Shown: in pieces, positions 51,369-59,607 of the stretch | How positions within the stretch are numbered: position 1 is the first letter of the stretch | Layout: each line of letters begins with the position of its first letter | Assembly (NCBI RefSeq): GCF_024519315.1 | Contig: NZ_JANIIC010000003.1 | Location: 124,001-188,000 of the forward strand | Source: Streptomyces malaysiensis subsp. samsunensis | Lineage (GTDB): Bacteria; Actinomycetota; Actinomycetes; Streptomycetales; Streptomycetaceae | Length of the DNA: 64,000 nucleotides | Direction of reading: 5' to 3' | The notes under the pieces: model-generated | Database searches by the model: none | What the model was told of the DNA's origin: nothing | Seen by the model: the letters and a program-made list of their open reading frames with translations, nothing else | Translations under genes and position numbers: made by a program

Positions 51369-52499
51369 TCAGCGGCGTCGCCACTCCTCGGCGAGCAGTT
51401 CGTAGGAGCGCACGCGGTCGGCGTGGCGGTGGGTGATGGTGGTGATGAGCAACTCGTCCGCGCCGGTGGCTTCCTGGAGTTGTTCGAGCTGGTCGGCGAC
51501 GCGCGCGGGCGAGCCGACGAACTGGGTGTCCACGCGGTCGGCGACCAGTTCCCGGTCCTCGTCGGACCAGACGTGGGTACGGGCCTGTTCGGGGGTGGGG
51601 AAGGGAATGGCGCCCTCGGCCGTGCGGATGCTGCGGACCCACAGACCGTAGCCGGTGGCGCGGTCGCGGGCGGTCGCGTCGTCCTCGGCGACCACGACAT
51701 CGGCGGAGACGCTGACGTACGGCTTGTGGAGCGTCCCGGACGGCTGGAACGCGGCGCGGTACGCCTCGACGGCCTCCAGGACGGTGGCGGGGCTGACATG
51801 GTAGTTGGCGGCGAAGCGCAGACCGCCCCGGCCCGCGACCTGGGCGCTCTGCCCGCCGCTGCTGCCGAGGATCCACACCTGCACATCGGCGCCTTCACCG
51901 GGGACCACGTGTGCCTCTTCGCCCTCGGAGCGGTAGTCGCCGCGCAGGAGCGCGAGGATATCGTCGATCTGCTCGCCGTAGTCCTGCGGTTCTGCGCCCG
52001 GCTGCTGGAGGAGCCGCCGCTGGAGGGCGATACGGGGCGAGCCGAGCAGCCGCTGGACGGAGAACTTGGGCGGGATGCGCAGCCCGTTCGGGGCGCGTCC
52101 GTCGATGACGGGTGTCGTGGTGGGCGGTGCGTCGCCGGTGCGCTCGGTGGGACGTCCGCCGGAGCGGCCGAGCCCGAGGTCGAGCCGTCCGGGGTGCAGG
52201 GCGTCGATCAGGCCGAACTCCTCGACGGTGGACAAGGCGGTGCGATGGCCGAGCTGTACGGCCCCGGAGCCGAGGCGGATCGTGGAGGTGGCGGAGGCGG
52301 TCAGGGCCAGGACGACAGCGGGCGAGGTCCCGGCCACGCCCGGGTTGAGGTGGTGTTCGGCGAACCAGTAGCGCGCGTAGCCGAACCGCTCGCTCTGCCG
52401 GGCGAGGTCGACGCTGTTGCGCAGTGCCTCGGCGGCGGTCGAGCCGGAGGAGATGGGCACGAGGTCCAGGACCCCGAGGGGGGTGGCGAGGGACGTCAT
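51369..52499 (-). CDS. LLM-class flavin-dependent oxidoreductase (MsnO8 type)
   Basis: Luciferase-like protein of 376 residues. MsnO8-group features are LGVLDLVPISSGSTAAEAL, RYWFAEHHLNPGVAGTSPAV, IRLGSGAVQLGHRTALSTVE and GRLDLGLGRSGG, with VWILGSSGGQSAQVAGR in the middle. MsnO8-type enzymes oxidise small compounds with reduced flavin. It is the last gene of a three-monooxygenase operon, and its ATG overlaps the upstream stop (ATGA). The start of the operon is the cysteine leader at 55190-55297, so a sulfur substrate is likely. Confidence 0.9.
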   Translation of the reverse strand: MTSLATPLGVLDLVPISSGSTAAEALRNSVDLARQSERFGYARYWFAEHHLNPGVAGTSPAVVLALTASATSTIRLGSGAVQLGHRTALSTVEEFGLIDALHPGRLDLGLGRSGGRPTERTGDAPPTTTPVIDGRAPNGLRIPPKFSVQRLLGSPRIALQRRLLQQPGAEPQDYGEQIDDILALLRGDYRSEGEEAHVVPGEGADVQVWILGSSGGQSAQVAGRGGLRFAANYHVSPATVLEAVEAYRAAFQPSGTLHKPYVSVSADVVVAEDDATARDRATGYGLWVRSIRTAEGAIPFPTPEQARTHVWSDEDRELVADRVDTQFVGSPARVADQLEQLQEATGADELLITTITHRHADRVRSYELLAEEWRRR

Positions 52500-53872
52500 G
52501 ACGCTGCCTGTTCCGGGTGCGTATCGGTGGCGGGGTGGGCCAGGCCGAGGTGGTCGCGCAGGGTCGTGCCCTCGTACTCGGTGCGGAACACGCCACGCTC
52601 CTGGAGCAGCGGGACGACGGTGTCGGCGAAGACATCCAGCCCGCCGGGGGTGATGTGCGGGACGAGGATGAAGCCATCGCTGGCATCGGCCTGGACGAAG
52701 GAGTTGATGGTCTCGGCGACCGTTGCCGGGGAGCCGATGAACGACTGGCGGTTGCCGGTCTCGATGACCAGGTCACGGATGGACCACTTGTTCGCCTCCG
52801 CCAGCTCCCGCCACTCCCGGGCGACGGCCAGCGGATCGCGGTACATCCGCACCTGGGCGCGGCCGCGGGCGACGGTGTGCTCACCGGGGTCGGGGTCGAT
52901 GTCGGGGAGCGGGCCGTCCGGGTCGTACGCGGACAGGTCCCGGTTCCAGACGAACTCCAGGTGTTTGATCGCGGTGGCGCCGCTGACCTGCTGGCGCCGC
53001 ACCTCGTGGGCCAGCTCCCGCGCCTCGGCGTCGGTGTCGCCGAGGACGAAGGTGGCCGCGGGCAGGATCAGCAGCTGGTCATGGGTGCGGCCATGGCGGG
53101 CGAGGCGGCCCTTGACGTCCGTGTAGAACGCCTGCCCCTCCTTGAAGGTGCTGTACCGGCTGAAGATGGCGTCGGCGCCGGCCGCGGCGAACTCCCGGCC
53201 TTCCTCGGAGTCACCGGCCTGGAAGATCACCGGGCGGCCCTGCGGGCTGCGCGGGACGTTGAACTGCCCGGCGATGTCGAAGTGCTGTCCCCGGTGGGCG
53301 AAGGCACCGGCCCGCGCGTCGTCGAGGAAGGTGCCGGACGCCTGGTCGGCGACGATCTCGTCGCCCCGCCAGGAGTCGAACAGCTCGGTGGCGGTGGCCA
53401 GGAACTCCTTGGCCCTGGAGTACCGCTGGTCCTGCGGGAGGAAGCCGCCGCGGCGGAAGTTCTCCCCGGTGAAGGCGTCCCAGGAGGTGACGACGTTCCA
53501 TGCGGCGCGCCCGCCCGAAAGGTGGTCCAGGCTGGCGAACTGGCGCGCCACCTCGTAGGGCTCGTTGAAGGTGGAGTTGATGGTGCCGGTGAGGCCCAGC
53601 CGTTCCGTGACGGCGGCGAGCGCGGACAGGACGGTGAAGGTGTCCGGCCGCCCCACCACGTCCAAGTCGTAGATCCGGCCGCCCTGTTCGCGCAGCCGCA
53701 GCCCTTCGGCGAGGAACAGGAAGTCGAACTTGGCGCGCTCGGCGGTCCGCGCGAAGTGTGCGAACGAGCTGAACTCGATATGGCTGCCCGCCTCCGGATC
53801 GCTCCACACGGTGGTGTTGTTGACACCGGGGAAGTGGGCCGCCAGATGGATCTGCTTGAGCGGTGTGCTCAT
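52496..53872 (-). CDS. FMN-dependent monooxygenase, NtaA/SnaA/DszA type
   Basis: Luciferase-like monooxygenase of 458 residues. It has IHLAAHFPGVNNTTVWSDP, FLFLAEGLRLREQGG, TFNEPYEVARQFASLDHLSG, RAAWNVVTSWDAFTGENFRR, SPQGRPVIFQAGDSEEGREF and ASDGFILVPHITPGG. It is strikingly similar along its whole length to the protein at 56413-57765, so one is a duplicate of the other. Both are expected to take FMNH2 from a separate reductase and open C-S or C-N bonds. It lies 19 bp after the first monooxygenase gene of this operon. Confidence 0.93.
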   Translation of the reverse strand: MSTPLKQIHLAAHFPGVNNTTVWSDPEAGSHIEFSSFAHFARTAERAKFDFLFLAEGLRLREQGGRIYDLDVVGRPDTFTVLSALAAVTERLGLTGTINSTFNEPYEVARQFASLDHLSGGRAAWNVVTSWDAFTGENFRRGGFLPQDQRYSRAKEFLATATELFDSWRGDEIVADQASGTFLDDARAGAFAHRGQHFDIAGQFNVPRSPQGRPVIFQAGDSEEGREFAAAGADAIFSRYSTFKEGQAFYTDVKGRLARHGRTHDQLLILPAATFVLGDTDAEARELAHEVRRQQVSGATAIKHLEFVWNRDLSAYDPDGPLPDIDPDPGEHTVARGRAQVRMYRDPLAVAREWRELAEANKWSIRDLVIETGNRQSFIGSPATVAETINSFVQADASDGFILVPHITPGGLDVFADTVVPLLQERGVFRTEYEGTTLRDHLGLAHPATDTHPEQAAS

Positions 53873-53891
53873 GGTCGGTGGTCCCTCCGGC

Positions 53892-55112
53892 TCAGATGGT
53901 GGCGTAGCGGTTGGCGGGGCGGGCGAGGCCCAGCAGCCCGCGCAGGGTGTCGGACTCGTAGGACCGGCGGAAGGCGCCGCGGCGCTGGAGTTCGGGCACC
54001 AGACCGCGGGTGATCGCCTCGAGGTCGTGGCCGATCACGCCGGGGCGCAGCCGGAAGCCCGACAGTCCGGTCCGCTGCCAGGACAGCAGCAGATCCGCGA
54101 GCTGGGCGGGGGTCCCGGTGAACACCTTGGCGTCGCTGGTGTACGGGTGGCCAGCGAGGGCGTCCAGGCGCTCCAGCCGGGCGGCCGCGGCGCCCGGTTC
54201 GTCGTCGAGGAACACCACCAGGTCGCCGAAGAGGTGCAGGGGCTCCTCCGCGCGGCCCGCCGCGGCCTGGGCGGCGCGGATCTCGGCGATGACGGCGCGC
54301 GCCTGGTCCGTGTCGTGCGGGGTGAGGTAGCCGATGTCGGTGGAGGTCGCCACCAGCCGGTAGGGCACGCTCTGATGCGCCAGGGCGCTGACGACCGGCT
54401 GTCCCTGCGGTGGCCTGGGGGTGATCGAGGGGCCCTTGACGCTGAAGTGCCTGCCTTCGAAGTCGATGTAGTGCAGCTTGTCGCGGTCGATGAAGCGTCC
54501 GGTGGCCACGTCCCGGATCTCGGCGTCGTCCTCCCAGCTGTCCCAGAGGCGGCGTACCACCTCGATGTAGTCGGCGGCCTCTTCGAAGAGCTCCGCGGTC
54601 AGCTCCCGGACGGCCGGGGTGTCCAGATCCTGGGGACCGAAGCGCGGAATGGTGCGGCGGCCGAAGTGCTCCGCCTCATGGCTCCGCCCGGACACCCGCA
54701 GCCGCAGCCCCGCGCGGCCGGTGCTGACGTAGTCCAAGGTGGCGATCGCCTTGGAGATGTGGAACGGCTCGGTGTGGGTGGCGACGACGGTCGGCACCAG
54801 CCCGATGTGCCGGGTCACCGGTGCCACCCGGGAGGCGATGAGCACCGCGTCCAGCCGCCCGCGCACCTGGTCGGTGCGGCCGTCGGGCTCCGTGCGGTGC
54901 GAGGACTGGAGCGAGAGCCCGTCCTCGAAGGTCACGAAGTCGAGCAGACCGCGTTCGGCCTCGGTGACGACATCGGTCCAGTACGCGGCGTCGAACAGCT
55001 CCCGGGGCCGGGCCTGCGGCTCGCGCCACGCGGCCGGATGCCAGCCCGCCCCGTCGAGGGCGACAGCCAGGTGCAGGGGTGCGGAAGAGGACGTGGATGA
55101 GGACTCGGACAC
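53892..55112 (-). CDS. LLM-class FMN-dependent monooxygenase
   Basis: Luciferase-like protein of 406 residues and first enzyme of the operon. It begins LHLAVALDGAGWHPAAWRE and has DFVTFEDGLSLQSS, GLVPTVVATHTEPFHISKAI, TGRAGLRLRVSGRSHEAEHFG and GPSITPRPPQGQPVVSALAH, the NtaA/SnaA/DszA pattern of the branch next to SnaA. The GTG at 55112 is chosen over an upstream TTG because GGGAGG lies 9-14 nt before it. The 77-bp space between it and the cysteine leader stop codon contains competing hairpin arms. Confidence 0.9.
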   Translation of the reverse strand: MSESSSTSSSAPLHLAVALDGAGWHPAAWREPQARPRELFDAAYWTDVVTEAERGLLDFVTFEDGLSLQSSHRTEPDGRTDQVRGRLDAVLIASRVAPVTRHIGLVPTVVATHTEPFHISKAIATLDYVSTGRAGLRLRVSGRSHEAEHFGRRTIPRFGPQDLDTPAVRELTAELFEEAADYIEVVRRLWDSWEDDAEIRDVATGRFIDRDKLHYIDFEGRHFSVKGPSITPRPPQGQPVVSALAHQSVPYRLVATSTDIGYLTPHDTDQARAVIAEIRAAQAAAGRAEEPLHLFGDLVVFLDDEPGAAAARLERLDALAGHPYTSDAKVFTGTPAQLADLLLSWQRTGLSGFRLRPGVIGHDLEAITRGLVPELQRRGAFRRSYESDTLRGLLGLARPANRYATI

Positions 55113-55189
55113 GAAGGGTGCCTCCCTGTTCAACCATGGGTGATCGGCCCCCCTCGACGGGAGGGCACGAGGTCTTCGAGGTGATCAGG

Positions 55190-55297
55190 TCAGCGACGAC
55201 AGAGCGCGCCGGCCACGCGCAGCAGGTCGATGTGGTGCCGGGAGTACAAGCGGACACCCTCGCGGAGGGCCGGAGCCGGCGCGGGCGGACGGATCAT
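55190..55297 (-). CDS. Cysteine leader peptide (attenuator ORF)
   Basis: A 35-codon ORF from ATG 55297 ends SRHHIDLLRVAGALCRR and TGA. This is a textbook match to actinobacterial sulfur leader peptides, with the single Cys codon (TGT) three codons from the stop. A TTG at 55249 with GAGGG 8 nt upstream would give a 19-residue version. Downstream, CCTCG/CGAGG and CCCTC/GAGGG can form alternative hairpins before the ribosome binding site of the first monooxygenase gene, 77 bp away. Translation of the Cys codon would thus report cysteinyl-tRNA supply. Confidence 0.85.
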   Translation of the reverse strand: MIRPPAPAPALREGVRLYSRHHIDLLRVAGALCRR

Positions 55298-55372
55298 CGG
55301 CCGCATCACCATCGCCTCTCGTTCCCGTTCCCGACGGGCCTTCGGGGCCCAGGCTGGTATTTCGGAACGCTA

Positions 55373-55393
55373 CGTGAGGCCGGTGACCTCACG
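55373..55393. promoter_or_regulatory. Inverted repeat upstream of leader ORF
   Basis: CGTGAGG and CCTCACG are perfect arms with a 7-nt spacer, 76 bp upstream of the leader ATG. It is a possible operator for a second, DNA-level control of the monooxygenase operon. The remaining DNA to 55527 shows no gene. Confidence 0.45.
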
Positions 55394-55527
55394 CAATCAT
55401 CAACTCGGACAGTGCCGCGGCATATTCCCCGGACAGGTCAGCAGGTGCCGTTCGGTGTACGAACCGGTCGGCAAGCCCACCGTCGCCGCCTGGCAGAGGG
55501 AGGCGGACCGCTTCAAGGGACGGCACC

Positions 55528-55848
55528 ATGAACCATCCTGATCATCATGTGCGGGCTGCCCGCCACGGGGAACTCGCCGAGGAACATCTGCGACAGGGGC
55601 TGACCGTGATCGCCGAATCCGTGAACCCCCTCGCCCTCACCCACGACGCGTGGCGCGACGTCGCTGTCCGTGTCGGCGTCGCCGCCGCCGAGATCGAGAT
55701 CGTCTGCTCGGATCCCGCCGAGCACAAGAGGCGGGCGTCCCAACGCACGGTGGACATCCCCGGCCTGCCCCTGCCCACCTGGACGGACATCACCGACCGC
55801 GCATACGAACCGTGGCATCGGGACCACCACGTGATCGACACCGCCGAC
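55528..55848 (+). pseudogene. P-loop kinase remnant with internal deletion
   Basis: One frame begins with a P-loop start (ILIIMCGLPATGNS at 55535-55576) and a second frame continues with LAEEHLRQGLTVIAESVNPL, CSDPAEHKRRASQRT and TDRAYEPWHRDHHVIDTAD. These are the beginning and the rest of one AAA/zeta-toxin-like small-molecule kinase. About 40-50 residues between P-loop and LAEEH are missing, and the frame changes at the join (near 55570). The P-loop Lys is also Asn in what remains. The C-terminus runs out over the tail of the acetyltransferase gene. The gene is dead. Confidence 0.75.
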
Positions 55849-56416
55849 GCGGCATCGCCGACTGCTCGGCGTCGGCCGGTGTCGGGGCGGGTGGCGGCCG
55901 TCGTGCCCGGCGCCGGCCGAGGTCGTGGGAGAAGACGGCGGTCTTCAGCGGCCTGTGCCGGTTCTCGCGCTCCTCGCGGGCGTACTGACGGACGAAGCCG
56001 AGGCGGTGGTAGACGCGCTGGGAGACGACGTTGTCCCGGCCCGTGTCCAGGACCAGGGCGCGCATGCCCCAGGACCGGGCGCGCTCGATGCCCTCGGTGA
56101 GAAGCGCACCGCCGGCTCCGCGGCCGCGGTGTTCGGGCAGGACGGCCAGCAGGCGCAGTTCCGCCTCATCGGGCTGGGCCAGGCGGGCGTACGCGGTGCC
56201 GGGGCGCAGCAGACTCGCGGTGCCGATCAGTGTGCCGCTCGGTTCGTGCACGGCGACCAGCAGATCTCCGGCGGCCGCGCGGCCGGGCGTGTCGCGCAGC
56301 AGGGCCAGCCGTTCGGGGCGGGGTGCGCTGTTACGGCTGCCAAAGCCCTCGACGGTGACGGCCGCGACCCGCTCATGCTCGTCGGCACGGGCGGTGCGGA
56401 CGCGGATATCGCTCAT
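55790..56416 (-). CDS. GNAT-family N-acetyltransferase with read-through tail
   Basis: Protein of 208 residues. Residues 1-166 are a normal GNAT domain: ELRLLAVLPEHRGRGAGGALL is the acetyl-CoA pyrophosphate loop, and LDTGRDNVVSQRVYHRLGF the C-terminal motif. It should end near VFSHDL. Instead a 42-residue Arg/Pro-rich tail (GRRRARRPPPAP and on) runs antisense over the broken kinase gene, so the original stop was lost when that region was deleted. The ATG overlaps the stop of the upstream monooxygenase (ATGA), so it is co-translated with it. The acetyl acceptor is unknown. Confidence 0.82.
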   Translation of the reverse strand: MSDIRVRTARADEHERVAAVTVEGFGSRNSAPRPERLALLRDTPGRAAAGDLLVAVHEPSGTLIGTASLLRPGTAYARLAQPDEAELRLLAVLPEHRGRGAGGALLTEGIERARSWGMRALVLDTGRDNVVSQRVYHRLGFVRQYAREERENRHRPLKTAVFSHDLGRRRARRPPPAPTPADAEQSAMPRRRCRSRGGPDATVRMRGR

Positions 56417-57765
56417 CGGACCGAGGCCGGGGCGGGGCCCAGGCCCAGGTGGTCGCGCAGGGTGGTGCCGTGGTACTCCGAGCGGAACACCCCGCGTTCC
56501 TGGAGTTCGGGAATCACGGTGTCGACGAACTCGTCCAGACCGGTGGGGGTGAGGTGCCCGGAGATGATGAATCCGTCGCAGGCGTCGCCCTGCACATGGG
56601 TGTTGATCTCTTCGGCGACCTGGCCCGGTGTGCCGACGAAGGCGTGGCGGCCGGTCAGCTCGATGACCAGGCCGCGGATGCTCAGCTTCTTGGCCTCGGC
56701 GACCTCCCGCCAGTGGCGCGCCACCGCGAGGGGGTCGTGTTGATGACGTGCCCGGCCGCGGGTGATGCCGACGGCGTCGGCGAGCGGTTCGACGTCGGGA
56801 AGCGGTCCGTCGGGGTCATAGCCGGACAGGTCGCGTCCCCATACCTGTTCGAGCTGTGCGATCGCTCCCTGCGGCGAGACCTGCTGGAGGCGGACGTGGC
56901 GGGCGCGCTCCCGCGCCTCCTCCTCGGTGTCACCGAGCACGAAGGTGGCCTGGGGCAGGATCTTCAGATGCCCCGGAGCACGGCCGTACTTGGCGAGCCG
57001 GCCCTTGACGTCGGCGTAGAAGGCCCGGCCCGCCGCCAGTTCGGCGTGGATGGTGTAGATCGCGTCGGCGGTCGCGGCGGCGAACTCACGGCCGTCGCCG
57101 GAGTTTCCGGCCTGGATCAGCACCGGATGGCCCTGGGGACTGCGCGGCACCGTCGGACGCGCGGCGATGTCGAACTGCCGGCCCCGATGACGTACTTCGG
57201 CGATGGCCCCGTCCTTGACGAAGACCCCGGCGGCAGGGTCGGCGGCCACCGCGTCCGGGGCCCAGGCGTCCCACAGCTCGCGAGCGACCTCGACGAACTC
57301 CGCGGCGCGGGTGTACCGGTCGGCGCGGTCCAGGAAGCCGCCCCGGCGGAAGTTGGCGCCGGTGAAGGCGTCCGAGGAGGTGACCACGTTCCATGCGGCG
57401 CGCCCGCCGGAGAGGTGATCCAGCGTCGCGAACTGCCGCGCGAGTTCGAAGGGTTCGTTGAAGGTGGCGTTCACCGTCCCGGCCAGGCCGATGCGGTCGG
57501 TGACCGCCGCCAGCGCGCTGAGCACCGGCAGGGTGTCGGGTCTGCCGACCACATCCAGATCGAAGATCTTCCCGCGGTGTTCGCGCAGCCGCAGCCCCTC
57601 GGCGAGGAAGAAGAAGTCGAACTTTCCGCGCTCGGCGGTGCGCGCGAGATGGCGGAAGGAGGAGAAGTCGATCTGGCTGCCGGAGCGCGGATCGCTCCAG
57701 ACGGTGTGGTTGTTCACTCCGGGGAAGGCTGCCCCGAGGTGCACCTGCTTGGCGGGTTCGCTCAT
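56413..57765 (-). CDS. FMN-dependent monooxygenase, NtaA/SnaA/DszA type
   Basis: Luciferase-like monooxygenase of 450 residues and close paralogue of the one at 52496-53872: VHLGAAFPGVNNHTVWSDP, FFFLAEGLRLREHRG, TFNEPFELARQFATLDHLSG, RAAWNVVTSSDAFTGANFRR and SPQGHPVLIQAGNSGDGREF match it nearly word for word. It is expected to use reduced FMN and O2 on an organosulfur or related compound. AGGGAG lies 7-12 nt before the ATG. The acetyltransferase gene overlaps its stop. No cysteine leader was found upstream, so this copy may be controlled differently. Confidence 0.93.
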   Translation of the reverse strand: MSEPAKQVHLGAAFPGVNNHTVWSDPRSGSQIDFSSFRHLARTAERGKFDFFFLAEGLRLREHRGKIFDLDVVGRPDTLPVLSALAAVTDRIGLAGTVNATFNEPFELARQFATLDHLSGGRAAWNVVTSSDAFTGANFRRGGFLDRADRYTRAAEFVEVARELWDAWAPDAVAADPAAGVFVKDGAIAEVRHRGRQFDIAARPTVPRSPQGHPVLIQAGNSGDGREFAAATADAIYTIHAELAAGRAFYADVKGRLAKYGRAPGHLKILPQATFVLGDTEEEARERARHVRLQQVSPQGAIAQLEQVWGRDLSGYDPDGPLPDVEPLADAVGITRGRARHQHDPLAVARHWREVAEAKKLSIRGLVIELTGRHAFVGTPGQVAEEINTHVQGDACDGFIISGHLTPTGLDEFVDTVIPELQERGVFRSEYHGTTLRDHLGLGPAPASVR

Positions 57766-57791
57766 GCCGGACTCCCTGTGATGACGAGACG

Positions 57792-57802
57792 GAAACGGTT
57801 TC
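57792..57802. promoter_or_regulatory. Small palindrome upstream of monooxygenase gene
   Basis: GAAAC-G-GTTTC lies 27 bp upstream of the ATG at 57765. The form resembles LacI-type half-sites, but no LacI gene is nearby. Confidence 0.3.
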
Positions 57803-57955
57803 ACGACGCCCACGACTCCTGCCTCGGGAGCGGAGGCAAGCGCCGGCGCGGCCCTTCGCTCACCGCCCCGGACGCCCGCCGCCGTCCGGCCGCGCGCGGC
57901 TGATCCCGCATCCGGCGACGGGGGCGGGAACGCGAGAGCCGTCCGTTTCGCGGGC

Positions 57956-59200
57956 TCAGCGCAGGAGCCGACCGGACACACGCAGGACGTACGCGGCCAC
58001 CTTCTTGCCGAGGGCGACTCCGGACTCGTCGGCGGAGCGGGTGTGGATGCCCGAGAGGATCCGCGCGTCGACGTTCTCGGCCGTCAGCCGGTGCCAGTCC
58101 GTGTACTCACGGATGACCCCCGGCGCGGTGGGGCTGGTCAGCTCGAACGGCGCGGTGCGCGGGCCGGTGAGCGCGGACAGTATCTCCTCCGCCGCGCCCG
58201 CGAAGGTGTTGTGGCCGCTCGGATAGTCCGGGTGCGCCGGTGTGTTGTGCAACGGCGTCCAGTCGGGGTCGGAGTCGATGGCACCGGTGCGGATGGCGGT
58301 GACCGGACGCCAGCGCAGATAGGCGTACTTGGAGTCGGAGGTCGCGATCTGCGTGTCCACCGACGCGATGTGGAACAGCGCCACCAGCTTCGCCCGCTCC
58401 TCCACCGACCCGGCGGAGCGGGACAGCGCGACCCGCAGCGGCTCGGTGTAGAGGGTCAGCGAGGATCCGTACCAGAAATTCGCCGTCTCCGTCTGGTGGG
58501 CGGTGCGCCGTGTGCTGTCCGCCGCGCCGTAGGCACGCACTTCGGCCAGGTCCGAACGGTACCGCCGGGAATCCAGCGCCGGCGGCGGTCCGAGCCGGAA
58601 CTGGTCGGGGGCCGCCAGCACGAACGGCCGTGCGACGCGGTTGCCGTACTGCGTGGCGGGGGCATACGCGGGCGGCGTCGGCTGCCAGACACCGGGGGCG
58701 GCCGGGGGCACGGTGAACGGGGCGTCGACCGACGCCGGGTCCAGGCCGTCGCCCTTCCGGGACGCGAGAACGGACCGGGCCTCCCGCTCACCCGCCGCCA
58801 CGCCGCGGTCCTCGGCCGGGCCGTCCGGGATCCCGTCGAGGGTGCGGCGGAACGCGGCGTCCAGCTGCTCGGTGCGCGTCGGCACGAGGGCGACCAGGGA
58901 CCTGTGCACCGCGGAGGCCAGCGCGGCGTCCTGGTAGTCGCCCCGGTCGACGCCCGTGGGCACCTCGCGGCCGGCCCGTGCGCCGGCCAGCCAAGTCACC
59001 GCCCACGTACGGCTGTTGGTCACCTGGGTCGGCGCTCCGGCCGCCGCGATCGTCCGGGCTGTCGTGTCGTACCAGTCGAGCACCACCGATGGACGGGACT
59101 CGGCGGGCGCGGCGACGGCGGTCGGGGCCACGGCCGAGGCGGCCAGCAGCGACGCGGTTCCGAGGGCGAGCATGAACGGTCGGGTGGCTGTCGGACTCAC
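57956..59200 (-). CDS. Secreted vanadium-dependent haloperoxidase-related PAP2 protein
   Basis: Exported protein of 414 residues with a signal peptide (MLALGTASLLAASAVAPTAV region). The vanadate/phosphate site of the PAP2-haloperoxidase superfamily is complete: KYAYLRWRP (Lys and Arg), PSGHNTF (Ser-Gly-His) and ARILSGIH (Arg and His). Members are vanadium chloro/bromoperoxidases or acid phosphatases, and many secreted actinobacterial ones are untested. A TTG at 59206 starts the open frame, but GAGGAG lies 6 nt before the GTG at 59200, which is therefore the likely start. It is a single gene, 190 bp upstream of the monooxygenase-GNAT pair. Confidence 0.85.
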   Translation of the reverse strand: MSPTATRPFMLALGTASLLAASAVAPTAVAAPAESRPSVVLDWYDTTARTIAAAGAPTQVTNSRTWAVTWLAGARAGREVPTGVDRGDYQDAALASAVHRSLVALVPTRTEQLDAAFRRTLDGIPDGPAEDRGVAAGEREARSVLASRKGDGLDPASVDAPFTVPPAAPGVWQPTPPAYAPATQYGNRVARPFVLAAPDQFRLGPPPALDSRRYRSDLAEVRAYGAADSTRRTAHQTETANFWYGSSLTLYTEPLRVALSRSAGSVEERAKLVALFHIASVDTQIATSDSKYAYLRWRPVTAIRTGAIDSDPDWTPLHNTPAHPDYPSGHNTFAGAAEEILSALTGPRTAPFELTSPTAPGVIREYTDWHRLTAENVDARILSGIHTRSADESGVALGKKVAAYVLRVSGRLLR

Positions 59201-59607
59201 CAGCAACTCCTCATACGTCGGGACATGCGAAAAGCTCGGTCGGGGTGCGCACGCTGACAGTCGTGTGCGCTCGGCCGACCAGCGGTGAGGTGGAGGGCAG
59301 AGCGGTCAGCACGAGCGGCGCGCGCCTGGGCGTGCACATTCCCGGGTGCGAGGCGTACGGCAGCGGGGCGTACGGAAGTCAGCTGGTCCCGCGGGGCGGA
59401 ATTCGGCGCGATGAAGGTCTGTTCGCCGCTGGATTTCAGCTACACAGCGCGCCGGCCTGGCGCATCGGATCGGCAGGGCGCCGCTGCGTGAACCGCGGAG
59501 AGATCGGCATGTCGCTGAAGCTATCCACGACGCCGAGAAAGGGTCAAGCGCGCGTTCGCGTTAACAGCAGGCGGCAATGACGACTTCGTACGGCTGCCAT
59601 GTACGCG
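59201..59607. other. 407-bp gap with no recognisable gene
   Basis: An open frame exists on the plus strand (59245-59580), but its composition and codon pattern do not look coding and it has no family resemblance. I see scattered GTACGG and GCGTT repeats and no clear terminator or operator. It lies between the haloperoxidase start and a broken LysR gene. Confidence 0.5.

Noticed and set aside
54358-55133. TTG start at 55133 for the first monooxygenase of the trio
   Set aside because: The GTG at 55112 has GGGAGG at ideal distance, while the TTG would put that same ribosome binding site inside the coding region.
28636-59200. A combined halogenation pathway from the HxG TauD-like protein and the vanadium haloperoxidase-like protein
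   Set aside because: The two genes are 28 kb apart, in different transcription units, one cytoplasmic and one secreted. No biosynthetic enzymes link them.
59245-59580. 111-codon plus-strand ORF downstream of the haloperoxidase start
   Set aside because: Codon third positions are not GC-biased like real local genes, no ribosome binding site is present and no family is recognisable.
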